64,000 bases of DNA from JAOUEA01 sp963821935. Lineage in GTDB: Bacteria; Actinomycetota; UBA4738; HRBIN12. Location: the NCBI GenBank assembly GCA_963821935.1, contig CAWGFM010000005.1:1240001-1304000 (forward strand), given 5' to 3'. The position numbers and the translations under genes are program-made. Within the stretch, counting starts at the first letter, position 1. The number at the start of each line of letters is the position of its first letter. Under the pieces are notes generated by a model, which had not been told where the DNA came from, made no database searches, and saw only the letters and a program-made list of their open reading frames with translations. Below, in pieces: positions 6,941 through 17,289 of the stretch.

Positions 6941-8797
6941 CTAGCGCGTCTGCTTGGGGAACCGCAGGTCGCCCTCACGCCGAGTGACGCCGGTGCGGTC
7001 GAAGTACTCCAGCATCGGCAGCGCGTACTTCCGGCTGGTGCCCAGAGACTCGCGGAACGCGCTCACGGTGATCCCGTCGGGAGCCCCCTGCACCGTCGCC
7101 CGTCCCCGCTCCATCAGGTCGGGCGTGACGATCAGCTCCGGGGAGACCTTCACCACGATGCCCGCGCGGGAGGCCGCATCGATCATGTCGAGTCCGAACC
7201 CCGAGGCGACGAGCTCCTTGATCGTCGGTGGTGTCGCCTCCCGTGTTCCTCCGATCGCGGCGAGCAGCCGGTCCACCTCGTCGTCGTGCTCGGCAAGCCT
7301 CACGCGGTGGCCGGCGACGCGGACGGTGGTCGCGGAGGTCTCGATCGCTCCCCGATCGACGAATGTGCGTGTCAGCTCGTCGAGCAGGTCGGCGTCCGTG
7401 GGTGCACCCGCTGAACGCAGGGACGACGCCATCACTGAGCGTGCCCGCTGACGCTCGACCCCTTCGTCCAGCGGATGGTCGTGGTGGTGAGCCCGAAGGA
7501 AGTCGGTGAGGTCGCGCTCGATCAGTTCCAAGAGCTCGGTGCGCAGGTACCAGCCACCCACCACCACTCCACCTGGTTCGGGACTGCCGGTCGTGCGTGC
7601 GGCCTCGTCGGCCCGGACGGCGCCGCGTTCGTCGGCGAGCAAGCCGGGGAGCGCGTCCCTCGGCGCGGCTCTGCGAGCTGAGAGTTGCGTCACGCGGTTC
7701 CCGCGGACGCGCCGCGGCGGCGCCACGTCCAGCACCATGGCGCCGGCCACGGTCTCCCGTCGTCCTGCGTCGCGGATCACGATCCGATCGAAGGCGTCCA
7801 GCACCAGTGGCCGGCTGGTCCGGATGCGCACGAAGGTCTCGCCACCACCGGGACCGACGGCGGTCGCGGGACCCAGGAACCGGATCCGGGCGTCGACCTC
7901 TGCCGCGCCGGCATAGACCTTGTAGGCACCGCGAGCACTCACCGCGTGCGCGAGGCCGCGGACCGGCTGCATGGCGGCATCGAAGGTCTCGGTTACCGTC
8001 CATCCGGAAGGGTCGCAGAGCACATCGCCGCGCCCGGCTTCGCCGCGAGTGACGCCCGCCAGGTTGGCGGCCACCCGGGACACCGGGCAGGCTCGATCTT
8101 CAGCTCGGCGATGGGTCTGGAGCGAGCGGATCCGCCCGCGACGGCCTGCCGGCTCCAATGCGATCTCGGCTCCGCCCTCCAGGCACCCTCCCGTCAGCGT
8201 GCCGGTGACGACCGTGCCCGAACCCTTGATCGTGAAGACGCGGTCGACGAAGAGCCGGGTTCGGGCCGGCTCAGGGGCCGGCAATGAGGCCAGCATCCGG
8301 TCCAAGGCCTGCCTGATGTCGTCGACGCCCGCACCTGATGTCGATGCCACCGGCACGATCGGCGCATCGGCCAGCGTGCTGCCCGCCAGGTGGTCGCGGA
8401 CGCGGCCGGCCGCGTCGTCCAGGGCGGCGGGTTCCACCAGGTCGGTCTTGGTGAGCGCCACGACGCCTGCACGCACGCCGAGGACATCCAGGATCTGCAG
8501 GTGCTCTTCGGACTGGGGCTTCCACCCCTCGTCCGCGGCCACCACGAACAGCACCGAGGGCACAGGCCCGACGCCCGCCAGCATGTTGGTGATGAACCGC
8601 TCGTGACCGGGCACGTCCACGAAGCCCACCTCGCGGCCGCTCGGCAGTTCGCACCATGCGTAGCCGAGGTCGATCGTCAGGCCGCGACGCTTCTCCTCGT
8701 CCCAACGGTCGGGGTCGATCCCGGTGAGCGCGACGATCAACGACGACTTGCCGTGGTCGACGTGACCAGCGGTCGCGACGACACGATGCTCGGACAT
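6941..8797 (-). CDS. selB: Selenocysteine-specific translation elongation factor SelB
   Basis: 618 aa. The GTPase domain has G1 GHVDHGK (11-17), G3 DVPGHE (61-66) and TKTD (116-119) in place of NKxD, a common SelB form. Beta-barrel domains follow (DRVFTIKGSGTVVTGTL), and then C-terminal winged helices (IKELVASGF; FRESLGTSRKYALPMLEYFD) that bind the SECIS RNA. It delivers Sec-tRNA to UGA codons. ATG 8797 sits 1 nt after the selA stop, so the two are translationally coupled. A longer upstream frame overlaps selA out of frame and was rejected. Convergent with ridA. Confidence 0.95.
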   Translation of the reverse strand: MSEHRVVATAGHVDHGKSSLIVALTGIDPDRWDEEKRRGLTIDLGYAWCELPSGREVGFVDVPGHERFITNMLAGVGPVPSVLFVVAADEGWKPQSEEHLQILDVLGVRAGVVALTKTDLVEPAALDDAAGRVRDHLAGSTLADAPIVPVASTSGAGVDDIRQALDRMLASLPAPEPARTRLFVDRVFTIKGSGTVVTGTLTGGCLEGGAEIALEPAGRRGRIRSLQTHRRAEDRACPVSRVAANLAGVTRGEAGRGDVLCDPSGWTVTETFDAAMQPVRGLAHAVSARGAYKVYAGAAEVDARIRFLGPATAVGPGGGETFVRIRTSRPLVLDAFDRIVIRDAGRRETVAGAMVLDVAPPRRVRGNRVTQLSARRAAPRDALPGLLADERGAVRADEAARTTGSPEPGGVVVGGWYLRTELLELIERDLTDFLRAHHHDHPLDEGVERQRARSVMASSLRSAGAPTDADLLDELTRTFVDRGAIETSATTVRVAGHRVRLAEHDDEVDRLLAAIGGTREATPPTIKELVASGFGLDMIDAASRAGIVVKVSPELIVTPDLMERGRATVQGAPDGITVSAFRESLGTSRKYALPMLEYFDRTGVTRREGDLRFPKQTR

Positions 8798-8798
8798 C

Positions 8799-10178
8799 TC
8801 AGTCCTCGTCGAGGAACTCGTCGCCTTCCATCGCGTACTGGATCGCCCGGGCGGTGTCGTGGATGCGGTCCTCGGGAACGGTGCGCACGTCGAAGAGCAC
8901 GTGGTCTTCCTCAACCCTGCAGAAGATGGTCGGGTTGCCGACCCGAAGTCGCGCCGCGAACGACGTGGGATCCGGCACGGTGACCCTGACGCCCCATGAG
9001 TCCATCGTGGCGCCCGGCATGGAGCCACCTCCCACGACGGACTCGCATCGTTGCACGTGGGCATGCTCGAGATCGCCGTCCAGCGCCTCGCACAACCGCT
9101 GGGCACGGGTGCGCACGGACGCCGCGGCCTCATGCAGCATCCGGTGCACGGGCAGGTCGGCCTCCCGGCCTTGCGAGTGCATCGCCAAGATCTGTTCCAG
9201 GGCGGCGACCTGCATCTTGTCCACCCGCACGGCGCGAGCGAGGGGGTGGGTGCGAAGCTTGGCCACCAGGTCGGCCCGGCCTGCGATCAGCCCGGCCTGG
9301 GGTCCGCACAGCAGCTTGTCTCCCGAGGCCATCACCAGGTCGGCACCCTCGGCGAGGGCGGTGGCGAACGTGGGCTCGTCGGACGGCATGCCCCGGCTCC
9401 CCTGGACCAGGCCCGATCCCACGTCGTACGCCAGCGGGATCTCGTGCTGCCCGGCCAAGGTCGCCAGGTCCTTGGTGGACGTCGCGGCGGTGAACCCCAC
9501 CACGCGATAGTTGGAGGGGTGAACCTTCAAGATGGCCCCGACGCGCTCGTTCATGGCGCCTCGGTAGTCCCCGATGCGGGTGCGGTTGGTGGTGCCGACC
9601 TCGATGAGCTTCGCGCCCGACGCACGCATGATGTCCGGGATGCGGAACTCGCCACCGATCTCGATCAGCTCTCCTCGAGAGACCAGGACCTGCTTGCCCT
9701 TGGCCAGCGCGGCCATGGCCAGGAGCACGGCGGCGGCACCGTTGTTGACCACGATCGCGGCCTCGGCGCCGGTCAACGCCATCAGGAGCGACTCGGCGCG
9801 TCCCGTCCTCGTGCCTCGCCGTCCCGTGACGCGATCCACCTCGAGGTCGGTGTAGTGCAGGGCGGCTCGGCGGGCCGCCTCGGCGGCGATGGCCGGCATG
9901 GGCGCCCGCCCGAGGTTGGTGTGCAGGACCACGCCCGTGGCGTTGATCACCGGCGTGAGCCCTGTGGCGATCCTCGACGCATCGCGGATCGCGGTCGCCA
10001 TGACGTCGTCGGCCTCAGGCGAGGGGTGCCCGTTCGCGGCACCCCGACGTGCCGAGGCGAGGCTGTGCTGGAGGCTCCACTTCATCAGTGGCCGGCCGAA
10101 GAGCTTGGCCGCGCGCTGAACCGGCGCAGCCCGCAACAACGAATCAACAGAGGGCAGTGATCGCCGAGCGTCGACCAT
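8799..10178 (-). CDS. selA: L-seryl-tRNA(Sec) selenium transferase SelA
   Basis: 459 aa, normal length. PLP-dependent enzyme of fold type I converting Ser-tRNA(Sec) to Sec-tRNA(Sec) in the bacterial pathway. The PLP lysine is K288 in ASGDKLLCGPQAG; other family blocks are INATGVVLHTNLGRAP (79-94) and VNNGAAAVLLAM. The N-terminal domain is present. The ATG at 10178 has TAGGCT exactly 6 nt upstream (10185-10190) and no Shine-Dalgarno, so the transcript is probably leaderless. selD and the Sec tRNA are not in this window. Confidence 0.95.
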   Translation of the reverse strand: MVDARRSLPSVDSLLRAAPVQRAAKLFGRPLMKWSLQHSLASARRGAANGHPSPEADDVMATAIRDASRIATGLTPVINATGVVLHTNLGRAPMPAIAAEAARRAALHYTDLEVDRVTGRRGTRTGRAESLLMALTGAEAAIVVNNGAAAVLLAMAALAKGKQVLVSRGELIEIGGEFRIPDIMRASGAKLIEVGTTNRTRIGDYRGAMNERVGAILKVHPSNYRVVGFTAATSTKDLATLAGQHEIPLAYDVGSGLVQGSRGMPSDEPTFATALAEGADLVMASGDKLLCGPQAGLIAGRADLVAKLRTHPLARAVRVDKMQVAALEQILAMHSQGREADLPVHRMLHEAAASVRTRAQRLCEALDGDLEHAHVQRCESVVGGGSMPGATMDSWGVRVTVPDPTSFAARLRVGNPTIFCRVEEDHVLFDVRTVPEDRIHDTARAIQYAMEGDEFLDED

Positions 10179-10184
10179 GTCCGC

Positions 10185-10190
10185 AGCCTA
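10185..10190 (-). promoter_or_regulatory. -10 box, leaderless selA-selB operon
   Basis: TAGGCT on the minus strand, 6-nt spacer to the selA ATG. Confidence 0.5.
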
Positions 10191-10195
10191 ACGCT

Positions 10196-10208
10196 TGACC
10201 TAGGGTCA
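10196..10208. promoter_or_regulatory. Palindrome TGACC-TAG-GGTCA in divergent selA/dppA promoter region
   Basis: A perfect 5-bp inverted repeat with a 3-bp centre just upstream of the selA -10 box and about 40 bp upstream of the dppA-like TAACAT box. Its position suits an operator for a dimeric regulator, but a single short palindrome may be chance. Confidence 0.3.
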
Positions 10209-10243
10209 CCGGGCCCTGGGTATCCGTAGCCGGCACCAGCGCC

Positions 10244-10249
10244 TAACAT
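10244..10249 (+). promoter_or_regulatory. -10 box of oligopeptide importer operon 1
   Basis: TAACAT about 34 nt before the GTG start at 10284; leaves room for the GGAGGG ribosome site in the leader. Confidence 0.35.
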
Positions 10250-10283
10250 GCCGACAGCAGAACCGTGACCCGGAGGGACGCCC

Positions 10284-12086
10284 GTGAAGAACCGTCGAAC
10301 CGTCACGATGGGAGCGGTTGCGCTCACCATCGCCGTGCTCATCCCCGCCACCGCCGCCGGCCAGTCGTCCTCGCCGGAGTCCGATCCTGAGGTGACCTTC
10401 ACGATCGGGGTTACGGGCGATCTCAACTCCGCGAACCCCCTTGCCCAGATCGACGCCACCGAGTCCTTCCTGACGGGCATGATGTACGACAACATCCTGC
10501 GGCTCGGCCAAGCGGACTACGCGCTCGAGCCGGAGCTGCTCACCGAGGTGCCGACCCAGGAGAACGGCGGTATCTCCGAGGACGGTCTCACGTGGACGCT
10601 CGAGCTGCGCGACGACGCGATGTGGAGCGACGGCAAGCCGGTCACGGCTCAGGACTTCAAGTGGACGGCCGACTTCATCATGGAGAACGACATCAGCTCC
10701 TACACCGACGGCTACCAGCCATTCACGAAGAGCATCGAGGTCGTCGACGACCACACGATCGAATGGACCACGAAGCAGCCCAGCCTGGTACCCAGCTGGC
10801 CCGGCTACACCTTGATCCTGCCATCCCACGTGTGGGGCAAGCTGGACCCGAAAGAGATCGAGGAGTACAAGAACTTCCCCAACACGGTGACGAGCTCGGC
10901 GTTCAAGCTGGTCGAGTGGGAGCCCGGCGAGTTCTGGCGGCTGGAGGCGCGTGACGACTACTACGGCGGCACACCGGGGATCGACGAGGTCGTATTCCGC
11001 GTGTACCAATCCGAGGAAGCGGTCACGCAGGCCCTGATCAAGGGCGAGATCGACGCCACGAGCATCGCCACCCCGGGGCTGTACGAGACCGTGAAGGACA
11101 AACCGAACGTCGAGGCCGTGGTGACCAGTGCCGAGGCGTTCCATCAGATGTCGTTCAACATCGTGGACGATCCGAACAGTACGGCCCACCCGGCGGTGCT
11201 CGACCCGGTCGTCCGTGAAGCGGTCTCGTGGGCGATCGACAAGCCGACGCTCGTCGATCGGGTGCTGCGCGGGTACGGCGAGCCGGGCACCACACCGATC
11301 GTGCCGCTCTACGATCAGTGGCACTGGGAGCCTCCGGCCGAGGAGGCGATCGGCTTCGATCCGGCTGAGGCCACCAGGTTGCTCGACGAGGCCGGCTACG
11401 TCGACACGAACAGCGACGGCATCCGGGAGATGCCCGGGGGCGACGATCCGCTCGAGTGGCGGCTGTTCATCGCCACCACCGATCCCGCCGCGATCAAGGC
11501 GGCGCCCTTCGTCGAAGGCTGGCTCCGAGACATCGGGATCGACGCGTCCACCAAGTCGATGACTGACAGCAAGCTCTACGACCAGTGGTATGGGTTCGAC
11601 TGGGACCTGATCATCTACTCCTGGGGTGTGGGTCCCGATCCGGACTTCATCCTTTCGAGCTTCACCAGCGAGCAATGTGGCTACTGGAGCGATACCTGCT
11701 ACGCGAACCCCGAATACGACGCCCTCTACGAGGAGCAGCAGGTGGCGCTCGACCCGGAGGAGCGCCTTGGGATCGTGACCGAGATGCAGCAGATCCTGTA
11801 CGCCGACACGCCCGAGATCGTGCTGTGGTACCCCAACTCCTTCGAGGCGTGGCGGTCCGACCGCTGGCAGGGCATGCTCCGTTGGCCCGAGCCCGACGGC
11901 GCGGCGTTCTGGGGCAACCCCTACTCGATGCTCGCGCTCGAACCGGCGACCAACGCGCCCGCCGGTGGTGGCACCGACAGCGGGATGCCGGCGGCGGTCT
12001 GGGTCGGAGGGTTGGTCGCGGTCGCGGCGGTCGTGGGAGTCACGATCCTGGCGCGGCGTCGTCGCAGCGAGCACTACGCCGCGTGA
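10284..12086 (+). CDS. ABC transporter solute-binding protein, family 5 (oligopeptide), C-terminally membrane-anchored
   Basis: 600 aa. An N-terminal signal peptide (MKNRRTVTMGAVALTIAVLI, cleavage near AAG-Q) is followed by an SBP_bac_5 fold with typical blocks (WTLELRDDAMWSDGKPVTAQ, NAPAGG linker). Residues about 570-590 form a hydrophobic helix followed by RRRR, a C-terminal membrane anchor. No lipobox Cys exists, so the protein is held by this helix rather than by lipidation, which is unusual for a binding protein. GTG 10284 follows GGAGGG with good spacing. It is first in a five-gene operon with two permeases and two ATPases; substrate most likely peptides, though nickel or other solutes occur in the family. 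Confidence 0.92.
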   Translation: MKNRRTVTMGAVALTIAVLIPATAAGQSSSPESDPEVTFTIGVTGDLNSANPLAQIDATESFLTGMMYDNILRLGQADYALEPELLTEVPTQENGGISEDGLTWTLELRDDAMWSDGKPVTAQDFKWTADFIMENDISSYTDGYQPFTKSIEVVDDHTIEWTTKQPSLVPSWPGYTLILPSHVWGKLDPKEIEEYKNFPNTVTSSAFKLVEWEPGEFWRLEARDDYYGGTPGIDEVVFRVYQSEEAVTQALIKGEIDATSIATPGLYETVKDKPNVEAVVTSAEAFHQMSFNIVDDPNSTAHPAVLDPVVREAVSWAIDKPTLVDRVLRGYGEPGTTPIVPLYDQWHWEPPAEEAIGFDPAEATRLLDEAGYVDTNSDGIREMPGGDDPLEWRLFIATTDPAAIKAAPFVEGWLRDIGIDASTKSMTDSKLYDQWYGFDWDLIIYSWGVGPDPDFILSSFTSEQCGYWSDTCYANPEYDALYEEQQVALDPEERLGIVTEMQQILYADTPEIVLWYPNSFEAWRSDRWQGMLRWPEPDGAAFWGNPYSMLALEPATNAPAGGGTDSGMPAAVWVGGLVAVAAVVGVTILARRRRSEHYAA

Positions 12087-12106
12087 CCGACGGCTTCCAT
12101 CGCTGA

Positions 12107-13087
12107 ATGGGAGGCTGGCGCTACCTCGGCCGGAAAACGCTACAGGCGCTGTTCACCCTGTGGTTCATCATCACCGTGAACTTCTTCCTGTTCCGGATCA
12201 TGCCCAGCGATCCGGTTCGGCTCCTGACCCGGCAACGCGGGATCCAGCTCTCGCCGGAGGCGCAGCAGGCCAAGATCGAGGAGCTGGGGCTGCACCTGCC
12301 GCTGCCGACGCAGTACGTGCGCTACCTGGGTGACACGCTGCGCCTGGATTTCGGCGACTCGTTCATCTACCCGGGCGTCTCGGTGAGCGAAGTGTTCCTG
12401 CGGGACATGTGGCGCACGCTGCTGCTGGTTGGCATCGCCACGTTCTTGATGATCGTGATCGGTGTGTACCTGGGGATCCGGGGAGGATGGAAACGCGATC
12501 GGCCGATGGACCGAGCGTCGATGGGATTCTCGCTCACCTTCTACGCGACCCCCGACTTCTGGCTTGGCATGGTCCTGCTGATCATCTTCTCGACCCAGCT
12601 GGGATGGTTCCCGTCGGGCGGCTTCGAGACGCCCGACTCCGGGCTCACCGGCCTGTCGCGGCTCCAGGACATCGCGAACCACCTGTTCCTTCCGGTGCTG
12701 ACGCTGACGCTTGGCTACATCGGTGAGTTCTACCTGTTGATGCGGTCTTCGCTGCTGGACGTGCTGGGAGAGGAGTACATCACCACCGTGCGCGCGAAGG
12801 GCGTGCGTGAGGACCGAGTGCTGTGGCGGCACGCGGTGCGCAACGCGCTGCTGCCGACGGTCTCGGCCATCGCGCTTTCCTTCGGCTTCCTGATCGGCGG
12901 CTCGCTCACGGTGGAGCTGGTGTTCTCCTATCCGGGAGTTGGTCTCCTCACGATCGAAGCGCTCGACTCCCAGGACTTCCGGTTGCTCCAGGGGTTGTTC
13001 TTATTCTTCAGCCTCGCGGTGCTCGTGGCGAACTTCGCCGCGGACCTGCTGTACGGCGTGATCGACCCACGGGTGCGGGAGGCGTGA
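12107..13087 (+). CDS. Peptide ABC transporter permease (DppB/OppB type)
   Basis: 326 aa. The N-terminal signature MGGWRYLGRKTLQALFTLWF with FLFRIMPSDPV is typical of the DppB branch of binding-protein-dependent permeases. Six membrane helices are evident, and the cytoplasmic EAA-type loop is seen at TTVRAKGVREDRVLWRHAVR. Starts 20 nt after the binding-protein gene and ends 3 nt before the next permease. Confidence 0.93.
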   Translation: MGGWRYLGRKTLQALFTLWFIITVNFFLFRIMPSDPVRLLTRQRGIQLSPEAQQAKIEELGLHLPLPTQYVRYLGDTLRLDFGDSFIYPGVSVSEVFLRDMWRTLLLVGIATFLMIVIGVYLGIRGGWKRDRPMDRASMGFSLTFYATPDFWLGMVLLIIFSTQLGWFPSGGFETPDSGLTGLSRLQDIANHLFLPVLTLTLGYIGEFYLLMRSSLLDVLGEEYITTVRAKGVREDRVLWRHAVRNALLPTVSAIALSFGFLIGGSLTVELVFSYPGVGLLTIEALDSQDFRLLQGLFLFFSLAVLVANFAADLLYGVIDPRVREA

Positions 13088-13090
13088 CGG

Positions 13091-14020
13091 ATGGGTGACC
13101 AAGCGACCGCCCCGGCGTCACCTGCCTCGCGGAGTGCCCGCTCGCTCACGTGGGAACGCCGCAAGCTGGCGCTCAAGCGATTCTGGGCAATCTACCGCCA
13201 GAGCTGGATGGGCTTGGCGGGGCTCGCGATCCTGATCGTCTTCTTCTCGGCTGCGATCTTCGCTCCCGTCCTGGTCGATGCGTCCGAGCTGGACGTCACG
13301 AAGGTCGACGGACCGATCCTGGCGTCGCCGTCGTGGGAGTACCCGATGGGGACCGACGACTCGGGGCGCTCGGTTCTGGCGCTGGTGGTCTGGGGCGCGA
13401 GGCCATCGCTGACGATCGGCCTGATGGCAGCCGTGGTGTCGATGGTGATCGGCTCGGCTGTCGGCATCACCGCCGGCTTCCGCGGTGGGCGCTGGGACAC
13501 GGTCCTGATGCGGTTCGACGAATGGTTCCTGGTCCTGCCGTTCCTGCCGCTCGCCGTCGTGCTGGCGTCGATCCTGGGCTCCTCGTTCTTCAACATCGTG
13601 CTGGTGATCGGCATCACCTCATGGGCCGGGACCTCCCGGATCGTGCGGAGCCAGGCGCTGTCCGTGCGCGAACGTGGGTTCATCGAACGCGCCAGGGGGC
13701 TCGGGGCCAGCGACTTCCAGCTGATCGTGAAGCACATGCTGCCGAACCTGGCGCCCGTCATCTTCGCCAACACGATCCTGCTGATCGCACTGTCGATCCT
13801 GGCCGAGTCGGGTCTGGCGTTCATCGGGCTGGGGGACCCGCTCCGCGTGTCGTGGGGGCAGACGCTGGAGGTGGCCTTCGATCCGGGCGCCGCACCGACG
13901 ATCGGCGCGTGGTGGTGGATCGGCTTCCCAGGCCTGTGCATCGTGATCGTGGTCCTGGCGTTCACGATGTGCGGGACCGCGATCGAGGAGATCCTGAACC
14001 CGAGGTTGCGCAAGCGATGA
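13091..14020 (+). CDS. Peptide ABC transporter permease (DppC/OppC type)
   Basis: 309 aa. The N-terminal cytoplasmic segment, a first helix (WMGLAGLAILIVFFSAAIFA) and the extracytoplasmic GTDDSGRSVLALVVWGAR block are hallmarks of DppC. The EAA loop is IERARGLGASDFQLIVKHML. Partner permease to the preceding gene. The last codons overlap the downstream ATPase start (ATGA at 14017-14020). Confidence 0.93.
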   Translation: MGDQATAPASPASRSARSLTWERRKLALKRFWAIYRQSWMGLAGLAILIVFFSAAIFAPVLVDASELDVTKVDGPILASPSWEYPMGTDDSGRSVLALVVWGARPSLTIGLMAAVVSMVIGSAVGITAGFRGGRWDTVLMRFDEWFLVLPFLPLAVVLASILGSSFFNIVLVIGITSWAGTSRIVRSQALSVRERGFIERARGLGASDFQLIVKHMLPNLAPVIFANTILLIALSILAESGLAFIGLGDPLRVSWGQTLEVAFDPGAAPTIGAWWWIGFPGLCIVIVVLAFTMCGTAIEEILNPRLRKR

Positions 14021-15000
14021 GCGTGCTGGACGTCCGGGATCTGACGATCACCTACGGCACGAAGGTGGGCCCGGTGCCCGCGGTCCGAGGCGTCTCGTTC
14101 TCGATCGATCGCGGCGAGGTCCTGGGCCTGGCCGGGGAATCCGGCTGCGGCAAGTCCACGATCGGGCTTGGGTTGCTGCGGCTGTTGCCGCGAGGCACCG
14201 CGGTTACGGGCCAAGTAGTCCTGAACGGCGCCGACGTCCTGGCGATGCCGCCACGCGACCTTGGGGCGGTGCGATGGGCCCAGGGGTCGATCATCTTCCA
14301 GGGCGCGCAGCACGCGCTCGACCCGGTGATCAGGATCGGCGCGCAGATCGAGGAGGCGCTGCTCACCCACCGGATGGCGGAGGGTCGCGAGGCCGAGCAG
14401 CGGGTCGCCGCGCTGCTCGAGATGGTGGGGATCCCGGCGCGGCGGGGGCGCTCGTTCCCGCACGAGCTCTCAGGTGGACAGAAGCAGCGGGTGATGATCG
14501 CGATGGCGCTCGCGTGCGACCCGCAGTTGGTGATTGCCGACGAGCCGACGACTGCGCTGGACGTGATGGTGCAGGCCCAGATCCTGGCCCTGCTGAGATC
14601 GCTCCAATCCGACCTGGGGCTTTCGATGCTTTTCATCACCCACGACCTGTCGGTGCTGGCCGAGGTGGCCGACGATGTGGCGGTGATGTATGCGGGACGC
14701 ATCATCGAGGAAGGCCCCTCGGACGCGGTCTGGGCCGAGCCGGCCCACCCGTACACCAAGGCGCTCGCGGGCTCGTTCCCTCGGATCGGCGACGAGTCGT
14801 TCGTGCAGGCGCCGGTGCGGACTGGGGGGCGATCCCCCCGATCCCCGCGACCTGCCCCCTGGCTGCACCTTCCATCCGCGGTGTCCGAAGGCGATCGACG
14901 CCTGCTCCACGATCGATCCAGCCAACGTCGAGCTCGGTGGTGGACGCCGGGCCGCGTGCATCCTGCTAGAGCCTGCCCCGGCCTCTGATGCGGTGATCGC

Positions 15001-15004
<4 letters not shown>
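14017..15004 (+). CDS. Peptide ABC transporter ATP-binding protein (DppD/OppD type), with apparent frameshift
   Basis: Nucleotide-binding subunit with Walker A GESGCGKST, signature LSGGQKQRVMIAMAL and Walker B LVIADEPTTAL. The expected C-terminal oligopeptide-binding region (GLGGDPPDP, then GCTFHPRCPKAID) is encoded one base out of frame: frame 1 runs to about 14825 and frame 2 continues from there to the TGA at 15002-15004. The switch falls in a stretch with six G and six C in a row, so one extra base is the simplest explanation. Without correction the frame continues to a stop at 14988 with an unrelated tail. The corrected end overlaps the next GTG (GTGA). Confidence 0.85.
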
Positions 15005-16071
<1,067 letters not shown>

Positions 16072-16077
16072 GGCTCG

Positions 16078-17268
16078 ATGGTCGAGATCGAGCAACGTCC
16101 CGCGTTCCAGTCCTCCCAGGTCACCAGCATGATCCGAGGCGGCGGGCTCGACGTCGAGATCGCGAACCAGGGCATGGCCACAGAGGAGATGATCCTCAAC
16201 ATCGGGCCGCAGCATCCATCGACGCACGGTGTGTTGCGGGTGGTGCTGGAACTGGACGGGGAGGTCATCACCCGCGCCGAGCCCGTGATCGGCTACATGC
16301 ACCGGGCCGCCGAGAAGCTCGCGGAGTACCGCGACACGCGCCAGACCCTGGTGCTCATGAACCGCCACGACTGGATCAGCGCGTTCAACAACGAGCTGGG
16401 GTTCGTGATCGCGGTCGAGCGGCTCGCCGGCATCGAGGTGCCGCAACGAGCCCAGTGGATCCGCACCATGTTCGCGGAGTGGAACCGCATCTTGAGCCAC
16501 CTGATGTTCAGCGGTTCCTACCCGCTTGAGCTGGGGGCCATGACGCCGATCTTCTACGCCTTCCGCGAGCGAGAGATGATCCAGGACCTCATGGAGAGCG
16601 CCACCGGCGCACGCATGCATCACTCCTACTGTCGCGTCGGCGGATTGAAGGACGACCTGCCGGCCGGGTTCCTGACGCGATCGGTCGAGGTGCTCGCCGC
16701 CGTGCGCAAGACGATCCGCGACTTCGAATCGCTGATCATGGGGAACGAGATCATCTTCGCGCGGTGCCGCAACATCGGTGTCCTGCCGGCCGAGACCGCC
16801 ATCGCCTACGGCACGAGCGGACCGGTGCTGCAAGCCAGCGGCGTGCCAATGGACCCACGGAAGGACGAGCCGTACGAGAAGTACGACGAGGTGGAGTTCG
16901 AGGTGCCGGTGGGTCAGACCGGCGACAGCTACGACCGCCTGTGGGTCCTGGTCGAGCGCATGAAGCAGAGCTGCAACATCATCGAGCAGTGCCTGGACAA
17001 GCTGCCTGCCGGCGACTATCGAGCCGGGAAGCTCCCCAAGACCCTGAAGCTCGAAGGGGAGATCTACGTCCGCACCGAGAATCCGCTCGGGCTCATGGGC
17101 TACTACCTGGTGGGCAACGGCAAGGTGGAGCCGTACCGGTTGAAGATGCGCACGGCCTCGTTCTCGAACGTCAGCGTGATCCCGGCGATGCTCCCCGGCA
17201 CGCTGCTGCCGGACCTCATCTCCATCCTGGGCTCGATCTTCTTCGTGGTCGGCGACGTCGATCGCTGA
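16078..17268 (+). CDS. nuoD: NADH-quinone oxidoreductase subunit D (NuoD), orphan
   Basis: 396 aa. Clear 49-kDa subunit of complex I: NIGPQHPSTHGVLRVVLELD (about 41-60), IGYMHRAAEKL, the NRHDW and YCRVGG blocks and a C-terminal PGTLLPDLISILGSIFFVVG. In complex I this subunit forms the quinone site with NuoB. None of the other nuo genes are adjacent; it sits between a peptide importer and an acyl-CoA dehydrogenase-like gene, so it is either a dispersed or a second copy. Start at 16078 chosen from the TAGGAT box; a shorter start at Met33 would keep the domain. Confidence 0.93.
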   Translation: MVEIEQRPAFQSSQVTSMIRGGGLDVEIANQGMATEEMILNIGPQHPSTHGVLRVVLELDGEVITRAEPVIGYMHRAAEKLAEYRDTRQTLVLMNRHDWISAFNNELGFVIAVERLAGIEVPQRAQWIRTMFAEWNRILSHLMFSGSYPLELGAMTPIFYAFREREMIQDLMESATGARMHHSYCRVGGLKDDLPAGFLTRSVEVLAAVRKTIRDFESLIMGNEIIFARCRNIGVLPAETAIAYGTSGPVLQASGVPMDPRKDEPYEKYDEVEFEVPVGQTGDSYDRLWVLVERMKQSCNIIEQCLDKLPAGDYRAGKLPKTLKLEGEIYVRTENPLGLMGYYLVGNGKVEPYRLKMRTASFSNVSVIPAMLPGTLLPDLISILGSIFFVVGDVDR

Positions 17269-17289
17269 CGGTTCGACCGTCACGGACCC

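Noticed and set aside
14815..14845. Programmed frameshift in the dppD-type gene at the G/C runs
   Set aside because: The paralogue at 56.6 kb encodes the same segment in one frame and no slippery heptamer with a downstream signal is evident; an indel is simpler.
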